Below, one piece after another: positions 1 through 6,781 of a DNA stretch of 12,168 bases (positions are counted from its first letter, which is position 1; each line of letters starts with the position of its first letter). Position numbers and translations under genes: made by a program. The stretch lies in the NCBI GenBank assembly GCA_003505715.1, contig DNXU01000377.1:13463-25630 (forward strand), in the 5' to 3' direction. The DNA is from Cyanobacteria bacterium UBA8803. GTDB lineage: Bacteria > Cyanobacteriota > Cyanobacteriia > Cyanobacteriales > Coleofasciculaceae. The notes under the pieces were generated by a model that did no database searches, was not told the origin of the DNA, and was given only the letters and a program-made list of their open reading frames with translations.

Positions 1-813
1 CTCCCTATTTAGGACAAAGTTATCAATGTATTTAGCAACTACATCGGGTAAAACGTCCACTACGTCATGTCCTCCGCCATCAATCAGCTGTAACTGAGCT
101 TTTGGGGTGTGGTGTGCGTAGGTTTTAGAGCGATCGATCGCTTGAGGGTCATCGTTACGCCCTTGGAGAATTAATAGGGGTACTTTTAGCTCATTGAGGC
201 GTTCTTGCAATAATTCGGCGGTAATTTCTGAAGGCCGTCGTTGGAATAAAAGTTCGCAGGCTGTCGGTGATTTCAGCAGTAAGTGCCGTTGCTGTAGTGC
301 TTGTTCTATACCTTGGTGACGCCCCAATAGTCGTGCTAGAGGTAGAAGCGATCGCAAGATAGTGTAAGCAATGGGGGAGCTACTAACCAACCACCACGTC
401 CGCTGCGAGCTGTCCTGCTTCGCTTGTGTCTGAACTCCTTCCGGTGCCAACAACACCAGACCTCGGATGCGATCGCCATGGTTCAAGGCATAACTCGCAG
501 CAATCCAGCCGCCAAGGGAGTGGCCAATTAAATATATTTGGGATAGGTTTAGCGCCTCTAGATAATTCAGCAAGCATTCCACTTCTAACTGAATTGAGTA
601 ATGGAGTTTTGGTTTCTCTGAGTCTCCAAACCCTAATAAATCGGGGGCAAAACAATGGTAATCCTGACTCAAATGCTCAATTACAGGTAACCACTGACTG
701 CTATCGCTCCAAGAACTGTGTAAAAATACCAGAATCGGCCCCTGACCGACTTCACGCCAAAACACTTGCCCTAAGGGCAACTTAATTCGAGAATTGCGTA
801 AGGTTAAATTCAT
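1..813 (-). CDS. alpha/beta hydrolase fold protein, C-terminus cut off by window edge
   Basis: The minus-strand frame starts at an ATG at 813 and stays open for 271 codons to the left edge, so the stop lies outside the window. The protein shows the alpha/beta-hydrolase pattern. The nucleophile elbow GHSLGG holds Ser99. An HSSW stretch near residues 32-35 sits where the oxyanion-hole motif (often HG-x) is expected. A GRNDDP stretch near 218-223 supplies the candidate acid (Asp221 or Asp222), and GGGHDV holds the candidate catalytic His249. The visible length is close to that of a complete family member (about 270-300 residues), so little is missing. The substrate cannot be read from sequence; such proteins include esterases, C-C hydrolases and dehalogenases. 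It probably acts in the cytoplasm, since no signal peptide is seen. The NUDIX gene lies 108 bp upstream on the same strand, so co-transcription is possible but unproven. Two HIP1 sites lie inside the gene. Confidence 0.9.
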   Translation of the reverse strand, partial: MNLTLRNSRIKLPLGQVFWREVGQGPILVFLHSSWSDSSQWLPVIEHLSQDYHCFAPDLLGFGDSEKPKLHYSIQLEVECLLNYLEALNLSQIYLIGHSLGGWIAASYALNHGDRIRGLVLLAPEGVQTQAKQDSSQRTWWLVSSSPIAYTILRSLLPLARLLGRHQGIEQALQQRHLLLKSPTACELLFQRRPSEITAELLQERLNELKVPLLILQGRNDDPQAIDRSKTYAHHTPKAQLQLIDGGGHDVVDVLPDVVAKYIDNFVLNRE

Positions 814-921
814 CCTGATTGCAGGTTTTTTAGGGATATTAGGGAATGGGTGTGAGGAGATAAGAGCCGCCGTGAGTTCTGAGTTAGAAGAGTTTCCAGT
901 TTACAACTTATCATCCATGAC

Positions 922-1482
922 TCAGGCAAGTGTTGTCTTGCCGTCAAAATAGTCTTGCAATTGTCGTTCGTGGTCGTGGCTCATATTGCCCATAGGGATA
1001 GCTGAGCGATCGAAGGCTTGAACTGCCGTAATTTCCAATACATCCTGCACCTGCATGGTGCCCTCGACCTCTGCTTCCACCAAAATACAGATCGAATGGA
1101 TGCGAGGATCGCGATCGGGTGCGGAGTAAACCCCAACCAATCGGCAAATCTTACTCAACTCCAGTCCAGTTTCTTCTACCAACTCCCGTTGCACAGTTGT
1201 GGGAATATCTTGGCCCCAGTCCACTATGCCTCCCGGTAATGCCCACTTACCATTGTCACGACGCCTTACCAGCACAATTTGCCCATCTGGCAAGATCGGG
1301 ATGATACTCGTACCGATGATAGGATGGCGAAATATAATCCCCAGTACTGTTTGGATAAATTGCCAAGTTCGACGCATTGTAAAAGAGGGTAAGAAAGCCT
1401 GTAAATAGGTATTTTGACACTCTCCGCGATAAATCGGTGGGGAAAGTTTTAAGAGCTTCAGCCACTCTATCGGTTGAGACAT
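922..1482 (-). CDS. NUDIX hydrolase with a variant Nudix box
   Basis: A 186-residue cytoplasmic protein. NUDIX enzymes cleave nucleoside diphosphates linked to another moiety X, using metal ions held by the Nudix box. Here the box spans about residues 85-107: Gly85, then Arg99-Glu100, Glu103-Glu104 and Gly106, giving the REL-V-EETGL core. The first conserved Glu of the box (G-x5-E) is replaced by Gln91. The metal-binding Glu residues of the REXXEE core are kept, so activity is plausible. The fold continues with LVRRRDNGKWALPGG before the box. About 50 N-terminal residues precede the fold, including a hydrophobic stretch near 44-62 that is not clearly a membrane helix. The ATG at 1482 gives the full frame, but its ribosome site is weak. 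Substrate is unknown; sugar-nucleotide, ADP-ribose or housecleaning roles are all possible. It is divergent from the small gene at 1684. Confidence 0.88.
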   Translation of the reverse strand: MSQPIEWLKLLKLSPPIYRGECQNTYLQAFLPSFTMRRTWQFIQTVLGIIFRHPIIGTSIIPILPDGQIVLVRRRDNGKWALPGGIVDWGQDIPTTVQRELVEETGLELSKICRLVGVYSAPDRDPRIHSICILVEAEVEGTMQVQDVLEITAVQAFDRSAIPMGNMSHDHERQLQDYFDGKTTLA

Positions 1483-1634
1483 GAGGCTTCTGCGGAGGAT
1501 AGCTGAAGACTAGACGAAAGCTCCCGTGCTATGCCTGACAGTAGGCTAACCCCAACAGCAGGAGTCGTCCGATTGAGTTGCCACAGTTAGTAAAGATACT
1601 GTAACACTGCTAAGATAGACAAGCCAAGCCTACT

Positions 1635-1654
1635 CTCTTGCAAGAGTTCGCAAG
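1635..1654. promoter_or_regulatory. palindrome in the leader of the 58-residue gene
   Basis: CTCTTGCAAGAG at 1635-1646 is a perfect 12-bp palindrome. CTTGC at 1637-1641 can instead pair with GCAAG at 1650-1654 to form a small hairpin. The element ends about 30 bp before the ATG at 1684. It could be an operator or a leader hairpin; no factor is known to me that recognises it. Confidence 0.3.
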
Positions 1655-1683
1655 GCATGATTTTTTCTTATAAAGAGGTAAAC

Positions 1684-1860
1684 ATGGCAAAGCGCCGCAA
1701 TCTAAAAAAAGAAAAGGCGCAACGAAACGAAGCTTACGCCCGTAAGTTTCGCAAACGTAAAAATACAAGTCGTTTCTCCAAAAATCGGCGCTACAGCCGA
1801 CCCCGCAAGGATGAAAACGCAGAAGACACCGAAGAGATAGAAGAGGATAGAACCATCTGA
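1684..1860 (+). CDS. small basic protein with acidic tail, 58 residues, function unknown
   Basis: The start is set at ATG 1684, not the in-frame ATG at 1657, because AAAGAGG lies just upstream at normal ribosome-site spacing and the protein then begins MAKRRNLKKEK. About residues 1-43 are extremely rich in Arg and Lys, with runs such as RKFRKRKN and KNRRYSRPRK, and contain no hydrophobic segment. The last 15 residues switch to Asp and Glu (DENAEDTEEIEED) before a short end. This charge split is typical of nucleic-acid or ribosome-associated small proteins, where the acidic tail may tune binding. That role is inference; I do not recognise the family with confidence. The coding bias, clear ribosome site and lack of overlap with another gene support a real gene. 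It stands alone, divergent from the NUDIX gene and convergent with argH. Confidence 0.75.
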   Translation: MAKRRNLKKEKAQRNEAYARKFRKRKNTSRFSKNRRYSRPRKDENAEDTEEIEEDRTI

Positions 1861-1913
1861 GTCAGTCTCGGAGTTTCAACCGGGAGATTCAGACAGAGTT
1901 TGGATTAGCTTTT

Positions 1914-1960
1914 TGCCCCCAAAAGGCTATTTTGCTAACCATAGCTGTCCTTTAGGGGCA
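1914..1960. terminator. large stem-loop between convergent genes, possible terminator
   Basis: TGCCCCCAAAAGG at 1914-1926 is almost perfectly complementary to CCTTTAGGGGCA at 1949-1960. Inside the loop CTAT (1927-1930) can pair with ATAG (1941-1944), extending the structure. It lies 54 bp after the stop of the 58-residue gene, where a terminator would be expected. Neither strand has a proper U-tract after the stem, so it may be a factor-assisted terminator, an mRNA 3'-end stabiliser or a repeat remnant. Confidence 0.4.
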
Positions 1961-2027
1961 TCCACTGTGAAGGAGGTTTTAGCTTGCCTGCTTTCAGGGT
2001 TGCTCAATCGACTTGGTGATTGATTTA

Positions 2028-2095
2028 GAGTTAGGAGTTACAAATTTGGAGTTAGGAGTTGAAAAAAAGCTTCAAACTCTTAACTCCCAACTCCT
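2028..2095. repeat. heptameric repeats arranged as an inverted repeat
   Basis: The left half reads as 7-mers GAGTTAG, GAGTTAC, AAATTTG, GAGTTAG, GAGTTGA from 2028. The right half reads AACTCTT, AACTCCC, AACTCCT from 2075. The halves are complementary: 2048-2063 pairs with 2071-2087 with one G-U pair and one bulge, around a short A-rich loop. This combines the heptamer period of cyanobacterial STRR repeats with a long hairpin. It sits in the convergent gap after the 58-residue gene and argH and may also act on transcript ends. The rest of the gap, 1961-2027 and 2096-2180, holds only a short palindrome GTGTCAGACAC at 2117-2127 and GC-rich repeat-like DNA near argH. Confidence 0.7.
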
Positions 2096-2180
2096 AACCT
2101 TCCCCAGCTTAATGAGGTGTCAGACACTTCTAAGGCAGAAGACACAGGGCAGACTTCGGCGCGAGATCACTGTAGAAGCC

Positions 2181-3590
2181 TCACGCGGATCGAGTGAGCC
2201 TCGCCGAACTCCGAAGCCTGCCTCCTGCCTCTTTAAGGGCTTGCTTTACTTGCTCAAAACCAGTGCCGCCGTAACTGTTACGAGCTGCTACTACTTGAGT
2301 TGGTGCGATCGCCTCGTAAATATCTGCCTCAAATGCTGGGTGCAGTTGTTGCCATTCCGGGAGGGTCAGATCCTTGAGAAGTTTACCCGCAGCCAGACAG
2401 GTTTTCACGACCTTACCGACGAGATTGTAAGCCTCCCGGAAGGGAACGCCTTTTGATGCCAAATAGTCAGCGACATCGGTAGCGTTGGAGAAGTCTTCAG
2501 TAACAGCTTGGGCAAGGCGTTCCGTGCGGAATTCCAATCCTTCCTCTAAAAGAATTGTCATCGCTGCCAAACCAGCTTTAACAGTCTTAACGCTATCAAA
2601 AAGTGCTTCTTTATCCTCTTGTAGGTCTTTGTTGTAGGCTAGGGGCAGTCCTTTCATAAGTACCAACAAGGCTTGGAGGTGGCCGAAGACACGACCTGTT
2701 TTCCCTCGTACCAGTTCCGGGACATCAGGATTTTTCTTTTGGGGCATGATGCTGGAGCCAGTGGCACAGCTATCTTTGAGAGTAACAAAGCCAAATTCCT
2801 GGGACGCCCAAAGAATAATTTCCTCAGATAATCGGCTCAGGTGAACCATAATTAGGCTGCTAGCGCTTAAGAACTCAATGGCAAAGTCGCGATCGCTCAC
2901 CCCATCAAGACTGTTGCGATAAACGCCTGTAAATTCCAGCAGTGTGGCAGTGTAATGTCGGTCAATGGGGAAGGTAGTCCCTGCTAAAGCCGAGCAACCC
3001 AAAGGGGAAATATTAACCCGCTCCCGGATCTCACCCAGTCGCTGCCAGTCCCTTTCTAGCATTTCAAAATAAGCTAAGAGGTGATGGGCTAAACTCAGTG
3101 GCTGGGCACGTTGCAGGTGGGTGTAGCCAGGAATGAGGGTTTCTACATTGGCTTGCGCCTTGTTGAGTAAAACACCTTGTAACTGGCACAACTGGTTGCG
3201 AATTTGGTCAATTTGCTCACGCAGATAGAGCCGGATATCCGTTCCCACTTGGTCATTGCGCGATCGCGCCGTATGCAACTTTTTTCCCACATCCCCAACC
3301 ATCTCCGTCAAGCGTCGCTCGACTGCAAAATGGACATCTTCAGCATCAATACCCGGGTTGAATTGACCGTTGCGGTATTCTGAGCGGATTTTTTCCAAGC
3401 CATCAACCAGCTGCTGGGCTTCCTCTGACGAAATAATTCCAGTATGAGCTAGCATTTGGGCATGAGCTACCGAACCAGTCAGGTCGTACTCAATCAGTTC
3501 AATATCAAAGCCGATACTGGCATTAAAACTAACAATCGCCGGATGCAGTGCCCCTTCAAACCTCTGGCTCCAGGTTTTTTGTTCAGTCAC
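2181..3590 (-). CDS. argH: argininosuccinate lyase
   Basis: The enzyme splits argininosuccinate into arginine and fumarate, the last step of arginine biosynthesis, and works as a cytoplasmic homotetramer. The family marks are clear: [10 protein letters not shown] at residues 106-115, [10 protein letters not shown] near 155-164 with the conserved His158, and the fumarate-lyase signature [12 protein letters not shown] at 278-289 in the flexible catalytic-serine loop. The start is GTG at 3590, giving [12 protein letters not shown], which matches the usual cyanobacterial N-terminus; no ATG is better placed. The length is 469, somewhat above the usual 455-462. The excess is at the C-terminus: after QALKEA the frame continues with a Gly/Arg/Ser-rich tail (about residues 456-469) encoded by DNA that looks like repeat sequence. 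The active site should be intact. A heptamer array lies directly upstream of the GTG. Three HIP1 sites lie inside. Confidence 0.98.
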   Translation of the reverse strand: MTEQKTWSQRFEGALHPAIVSFNASIGFDIELIEYDLTGSVAHAQMLAHTGIISSEEAQQLVDGLEKIRSEYRNGQFNPGIDAEDVHFAVERRLTEMVGDVGKKLHTARSRNDQVGTDIRLYLREQIDQIRNQLCQLQGVLLNKAQANVETLIPGYTHLQRAQPLSLAHHLLAYFEMLERDWQRLGEIRERVNISPLGCSALAGTTFPIDRHYTATLLEFTGVYRNSLDGVSDRDFAIEFLSASSLIMVHLSRLSEEIILWASQEFGFVTLKDSCATGSSIMPQKKNPDVPELVRGKTGRVFGHLQALLVLMKGLPLAYNKDLQEDKEALFDSVKTVKAGLAAMTILLEEGLEFRTERLAQAVTEDFSNATDVADYLASKGVPFREAYNLVGKVVKTCLAAGKLLKDLTLPEWQQLHPAFEADIYEAIAPTQVVAARNSYGGTGFEQVKQALKEAGGRLRSSARLTRSA

Positions 3591-3599
3591 GGTTGTTTA

Positions 3600-3655
3600 T
3601 TGGTTATTGGTTGTTGGTGGTTGGTTATTGGTTGTTGGTTGTGGGTTGTTTGTTG
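3600..3655. repeat. STRR heptamer array, TTGGTTA/TTGGTTG type
   Basis: Eight consecutive 7-bp units run without gaps: TTGGTTA, TTGGTTG, TTGGTGG, TTGGTTA, TTGGTTG, TTGGTTG, TGGGTTG, TTTGTTG. The array ends nine bases before the GTG start of argH and so occupies its leader. Arrays like this are known in filamentous cyanobacteria and vary in copy number between strains; function is unclear. Confidence 0.85.
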
Positions 3656-3694
3656 GCACGATTGTCACTAAGAACCCACAAGCAATAACCTCTG

Positions 3695-3931
3695 TTAATA
3701 CGAGGTCATCCCTCGAAACACGTAACCTGCAACTAATCCAATCAGCAATGCCCAGACTTGACCGGAGTCTATAAAGTTTTTGAACGCCCTTTGCATTCGG
3801 CCTAAAACATCCGGATCGTTAACTTGTTGAGCTAACACCAACCAATCCAGCGGCGAGTTACCGATTAGATCCCCCCAGTGGCTGATGTTATGCACGAGAG
3901 CGATTACTGGTTGCACGTCTACAACTACCAT
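3695..3931 (-). CDS. small protein with one C-terminal membrane segment, function unknown
   Basis: A 78-residue protein. Residues about 1-50 are mixed and contain a NSPLDWLVLAQQ stretch. Residues about 58-73 (GQVWALLIGLVAGYVF) form one probable transmembrane helix, followed by a short RGM tail. This suggests a tail-anchored protein in the plasma or thylakoid membrane with a soluble N-terminal part. I do not recognise the family. The ATG at 3931 has TGAGG about 11 bases upstream, a weak ribosome site. The gene lies 104 bp upstream of argH on the same strand, the gap being mostly heptamer repeats, so the two may share a transcript, but nothing links their functions. The 185-bp gap on its other side holds purine-rich DNA at 3982-4010 with loose 7-bp periodicity (GGGGAAT, GGGGAAG, GATGAGG, AATGGGG). 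Confidence 0.65.
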   Translation of the reverse strand: MVVVDVQPVIALVHNISHWGDLIGNSPLDWLVLAQQVNDPDVLGRMQRAFKNFIDSGQVWALLIGLVAGYVFRGMTSY

Positions 3932-4047
3932 AGTAATGATTGCCTCATCACGAAATAAAATATCCGATTTTAGATTCTATAGGGGAATGGGGAAGGATGA
4001 GGAATGGGGGATAAATGTAGTGGGATGCATTATACGAAGTTGCAGTC

Positions 4048-4063
4048 AAAGAGATCGCTCTTT
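4048..4063. terminator. short perfect hairpin downstream of the PP2C phosphatase gene
   Basis: AAAGAG at 4048-4053 and CTCTTT at 4058-4063 flank a four-base ATCG loop, giving a perfect 6-bp stem about 55 bp after the phosphatase stop codon. There is no long U-tract on the minus strand, so a terminator role is only a guess from position. The adjoining 4064-4106 is C-rich with repeated CCAGCT words. Confidence 0.25.
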
Positions 4064-4116
4064 CTCCCCCCGCTTTCCAGCTGCCCCAACTCCTCCAGCT
4101 CCCACAGCTTTCTCGG

Positions 4117-5595
4117 TCAATCGGTAGATTTGACCTGTAACACGACTAAAGTCATATCATCTCCGTTACGGCTAGTTGAACCTGTAAACTGCTGTACTTG
4201 CTCGAACAGGTAATCTAGAATCTCTTGAGACCCGTGACCATGGTCACAAGCCCACTCGAAGGCTGCGATTAGGTTTTCCTCATCGAAGCGATCGCCCTGC
4301 TGATTCGCCACATCGGTAAACCCATCGGTGTAGTAAATAATAGTATCTCCCGCATTGAGTTGAATTTGGGCATCTTCGTACTGAGAATCTGCCTCCAAAC
4401 CAATCAGCATCCCCACAGTATCCAAGCGTTGGATGGCACCAGTTGAAGCTTGCCATAGCAAGGGCGGATTGTGCGCCGCGTTGCTGTAAGACAGTACTCT
4501 GGTTTGGGGGTCGTATTCTGAATAAAAAAGCGTAACGAACCGATTGGAATTATCCAAGTCCGCATACATAACCCGGTTCAAGTGTTCTAAAATCCGGGCT
4601 GGCGAGTGACGGTTCAGAACTTCTGCTCGCAGCATTCCCCGCGTCATAGTCATAATTAAGCCAGCCGGAACGCCTTTCCCCATCACGTCGCCAATCACAA
4701 TACTCCAAGGTACAGAAGCTCTCTGATTGTCAGTAGCTTCATTGTCTCCCGCACTTTGGGGTCGTAGCTGGTCGTAGTTGGTGGGAATAAAATCGTAATA
4801 GTCGCCGCCGACACGATTGGCTGTTTTACACATTGCCGCCAGCTCTATTCCCTTAATATAAGGACATTTACGCGGCAGCAGGCGCAATTGGATTTCAGCA
4901 CCAATTTCTAATTCCCGATCCAAGCGTTCTTTCTTGCGCAACTCGACGGTGAGTTCATCATTAGCGATCGCTACGGCAGTTTGATCGGCAACCAAGCGCA
5001 CTAACTTCTGTCGGGTGGGTGTCCAACTATATTGAGGATCGCTCGTAAACACGTACAAGCGCCCCCGTTCGACATTCTTAATCAGGATCGGGGTGCCGAA
5101 TAGCTGCATGTCAGCTTCCAGATAAGCACTGACTTGCTCATCGAAGGTCGTCCAAAGCGATTCTAACCGTTCTGATGCCGTGGATAGGCTTCCCTCATCG
5201 CTAGCCATAGCAGTGACTGCACGGGTTGCCTTTTCCATAGCTTTGCGAATATTCTGATAAGCTTGGCTTTCCTGGTAATGAATTTGCTCGAGCCTTACCT
5301 GACCGTTGGGCTTGAGCAAAATTAAAGCGCCGCCTTCTGTATCTGTTACCCGCGCTGCCATCAGGGGAATTAACTCCAAAAACTGATTCAAGTTATTGAA
5401 GCTGCGTAAGGCAAACCCCAACGAGCTCAACAAATCTTGAATCTTGTGCTGTTCCCGGTGCAAACGCGCCACCAGTTCTTTGAGAGCAGAAATAGGCGTC
5501 CTTTGAGTAGCAGCACTATTATTAGTGCTGTTGGTTGGATTTGAGGGTTGGCGTGGAACAGGCCGTGCTGTCATCACATCAGGCTTTGGGAGCAT
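4117..5595 (-). CDS. GAF-like domain plus SpoIIE-type PP2C serine phosphatase (RsbU-like)
   Basis: A 492-residue cytoplasmic signalling protein. RsbU-type PP2C phosphatases remove phosphate from serine or threonine of an anti-anti-sigma (STAS) partner and so release a sigma factor or another target. Residues 1-35 are a Pro/Thr/Asn-rich tail. Residues about 36-60 are a helix feeding into a GAF-like sensor (about 60-212). A coiled-coil linker with many Glu, Arg and Lys follows (about 213-240). The phosphatase domain fills 240-492. Its metal-binding motifs are intact: VGGDYYDF with Asp265, GDVMGKGVPA with Asp303, TDGFTD with Asp424, and NGDDMTLVV with Asp479 and Asp480. The start is uncertain: ATG 5595 has AAGGA too close to it, and Met8 (ATG at 5574) is also possible. 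No STAS or anti-sigma kinase gene is in the window, so the partner must be elsewhere. A promoter candidate lies about 145 bp upstream. Two HIP1 sites lie inside. Confidence 0.95.
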   Translation of the reverse strand: MLPKPDVMTARPVPRQPSNPTNSTNNSAATQRTPISALKELVARLHREQHKIQDLLSSLGFALRSFNNLNQFLELIPLMAARVTDTEGGALILLKPNGQVRLEQIHYQESQAYQNIRKAMEKATRAVTAMASDEGSLSTASERLESLWTTFDEQVSAYLEADMQLFGTPILIKNVERGRLYVFTSDPQYSWTPTRQKLVRLVADQTAVAIANDELTVELRKKERLDRELEIGAEIQLRLLPRKCPYIKGIELAAMCKTANRVGGDYYDFIPTNYDQLRPQSAGDNEATDNQRASVPWSIVIGDVMGKGVPAGLIMTMTRGMLRAEVLNRHSPARILEHLNRVMYADLDNSNRFVTLFYSEYDPQTRVLSYSNAAHNPPLLWQASTGAIQRLDTVGMLIGLEADSQYEDAQIQLNAGDTIIYYTDGFTDVANQQGDRFDEENLIAAFEWACDHGHGSQEILDYLFEQVQQFTGSTSRNGDDMTLVVLQVKSTD

Positions 5596-5742
5596 TCCTT
5601 AACCTAAAGATACAATTCAGATGAATCGAGCGTAGGGTCATTGTATCCCCCAAGGTCTTAAGGTTGCTGTTAAAACACTATTGACCTTAGAAGATTCCCT
5701 GAGTTGAGTTGGGGTCTTTCAAGCAGTTCCTTCAGGGCATGA

Positions 5743-5751
5743 ATTATACCA
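5743..5751 (-). promoter_or_regulatory. extended -10 promoter for the PP2C phosphatase gene
   Basis: On the minus strand the sequence TGGTATAAT contains a perfect TATAAT preceded by the extended TG-N element. No good -35 box is seen 16-18 bp upstream, which is usual for extended -10 promoters. A start about seven bases downstream would give a leader of about 140 bases before ATG 5595. A second weaker TACAAT lies at 5640-5645. Confidence 0.45.
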
Positions 5752-6077
5752 ACCGGGTACTGTTGAGAAACGATATGACCTCCTACAGTAGCATTTTTTG
5801 TCGGTTATTGCTGAAGAGTGAAATACTGTTCCAGCTATTGTATAGGTTATTAACCTGATTTGGGGTGTAAATCATGGGCGTAATAGTCTATCGACCAATA
5901 AAACCTGTGAGGGCGCTATCCGAGTATTTGGATTTTCTTAATCCTCAATTAACAACTTAAAGTCAATATTAGCCTGGGAGCGGTGGCCTGCCTTATCTAC
6001 CCCTCGGCAGATCGGGAACTATTTCACCCTTTTATGAGATAGGGATGAGACTGCACTCTTCAAAAATAAACTGGTTT

Positions 6078-6328
6078 TGTAATACAGAGGGAGAGGACAG
6101 GGAGAGGGCGAAAGGTTGTCATGCGTGCTAGTGTAAGCCGTTGAGGACAGCTATTTGCTCAAATAAGGAGAGGGTTTTTTCAAGAGCAGCAAAGGCGCGA
6201 ACCCTAGTTGTTTGCTGTTCCCTGTTCAGCAGTTCCCTCTCCTCACCAGCCCTTCACAAATCAACTAGGAATACTCTAGCTGTGTTCTCATCAAAATGGT
6301 ATGACCGTTTAATTAGGTCTGTATTACA
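6078..6328. repeat. nested inverted-repeat segment, possible MITE or structured RNA
   Basis: The ends are a perfect 11-bp inverted pair: TGTAATACAGA at 6078-6088 and TCTGTATTACA at 6318-6328. Three more complementary pairs nest inside in the right order: GGAGAGG 6090-6096 with CCTCTCC 6236-6242; ACAGGGA 6097-6103 with TCCCTGT 6219-6225; AGGGTT 6171-6176 with AACCCT 6200-6205. A competing hairpin joins CCTAGTTG 6203-6210 to CAACTAGG 6262-6269. No clear target-site duplication flanks the ends. Any plus-strand frame inside is likely spurious. Confidence 0.35.
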
Positions 6329-6357
6329 CTGAAATGAGAATTGCTAGAGAAATTTAA

Positions 6358-6666
6358 CTATTTGCTCAAAATTTCTACATTATGTCGAAAAGCAATTAAA
6401 GCATGTTCCTTGCGCATCTCGGCGAGGGTACTGAGAATGGTATCCGAAGTCTCCTGCGATACGACTGTTTTGATCTCAATGTTGGTATTGTAGCCAGCAA
6501 TATCTCCGATCCGCCTGCCGTGGCCGCCTTCACCTTGGACATCGTTAATAGTGTAACCAGTTATACCATTGCTTTTGAGTAGCTTCACCAGACGGTCTCT
6601 AAGTACAGTTTCAGCAATGATAGTAATCAAGACAGCAGGTTCGAGGGGAGTGGCTTTGGTGGACAT
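6358..6666 (-). CDS. PII-like signalling protein, SbtB type
   Basis: A 102-residue protein with the beta-alpha-beta-beta-alpha-beta layout of the PII superfamily, expected to be a cytoplasmic trimer. The stretch from about residue 18 to 52 follows the remembered SbtB pattern well: hydrophobic strand, AETVLRDRLVKLLKSNG helix, GITGYTI at 35-40, then GEGGHGRR at 45-52 opening a T-loop of about 43-62. The second half (NIEIKTVV, then a helix, then ALIAFRHNVEIL) completes the fold. SbtB proteins bind adenine nucleotides, including cAMP, and regulate the bicarbonate transporter SbtA. This one ends at VEILSK and lacks the C-terminal CGPxGC R-loop of Synechocystis SbtB. It also differs from canonical GlnB, having no Tyr51/Ser49-type T-loop. 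The ATG at 6666 has a strong AGGAG site (6673-6677). No sbtA is nearby, so the target is unknown; it may be another permease elsewhere. Confidence 0.82.
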   Translation of the reverse strand: MSTKATPLEPAVLITIIAETVLRDRLVKLLKSNGITGYTINDVQGEGGHGRRIGDIAGYNTNIEIKTVVSQETSDTILSTLAEMRKEHALIAFRHNVEILSK

Positions 6667-6781
6667 AACTATCTCCTAAAACAGGTTCCTTCTGAACATA
6701 ACCCGTTAGCGAGCAGTTACAAAGCATTGCCCATAAAAATAAGGGATATTCTATATAACAACTCGTCCGACCAACTTCGCT

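Larger units (their letters stand above)
5596..6357. other. long non-coding stretch between the PP2C and PII-like genes
   Basis: This 762-bp gap has no convincing gene on either strand. It holds the promoter candidate for the phosphatase (5743-5751), a 13-bp palindrome AGGTTATTAACCT at 5844-5856, and a small hairpin GGATT-TTCTT-AATCC at 5930-5944. It also contains a doubtful 28-codon frame at 5874-5960 and the nested inverted-repeat segment 6078-6328. A structured RNA could be hidden here; I recognise none (no tmRNA, RNase P or 6S RNA features). Confidence 0.5.

Noticed and set aside
426..785. Plus-strand frame of about 119 codons opposite the hydrolase gene
   Set aside because: The minus-strand frame encodes a clear alpha/beta hydrolase with GHSLGG over the same bases, so this is its shadow.
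1971..2019. Perfect AAGGAGG followed by TTG at 1984 and an 11-codon frame
   Set aside because: A rare start codon and a very short product make chance the better explanation, although the ribosome-site match is good.
2013..2456. Plus-strand frame of about 147 codons opposite the argH 3' end
   Set aside because: It begins in heptamer repeats and runs antisense to well-supported argH; the translation has no recognisable domain.
5652..5690. AAGGTC/GACCTT inverted pair in the phosphatase leader
   Set aside because: Only 6-bp arms with competing pairings; expected by chance in a gap of this size.
5840..6060. Possible known structured RNA (6S, tmRNA, RNase P, riboswitch)
   Set aside because: None of the conserved sequence marks of these RNAs that I know could be found.
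6141..6332. Plus-strand frame of about 63 codons inside the nested inverted repeats
   Set aside because: Its composition follows the repeats and the Ser/Cys-rich product has no protein-like pattern; no ribosome site.
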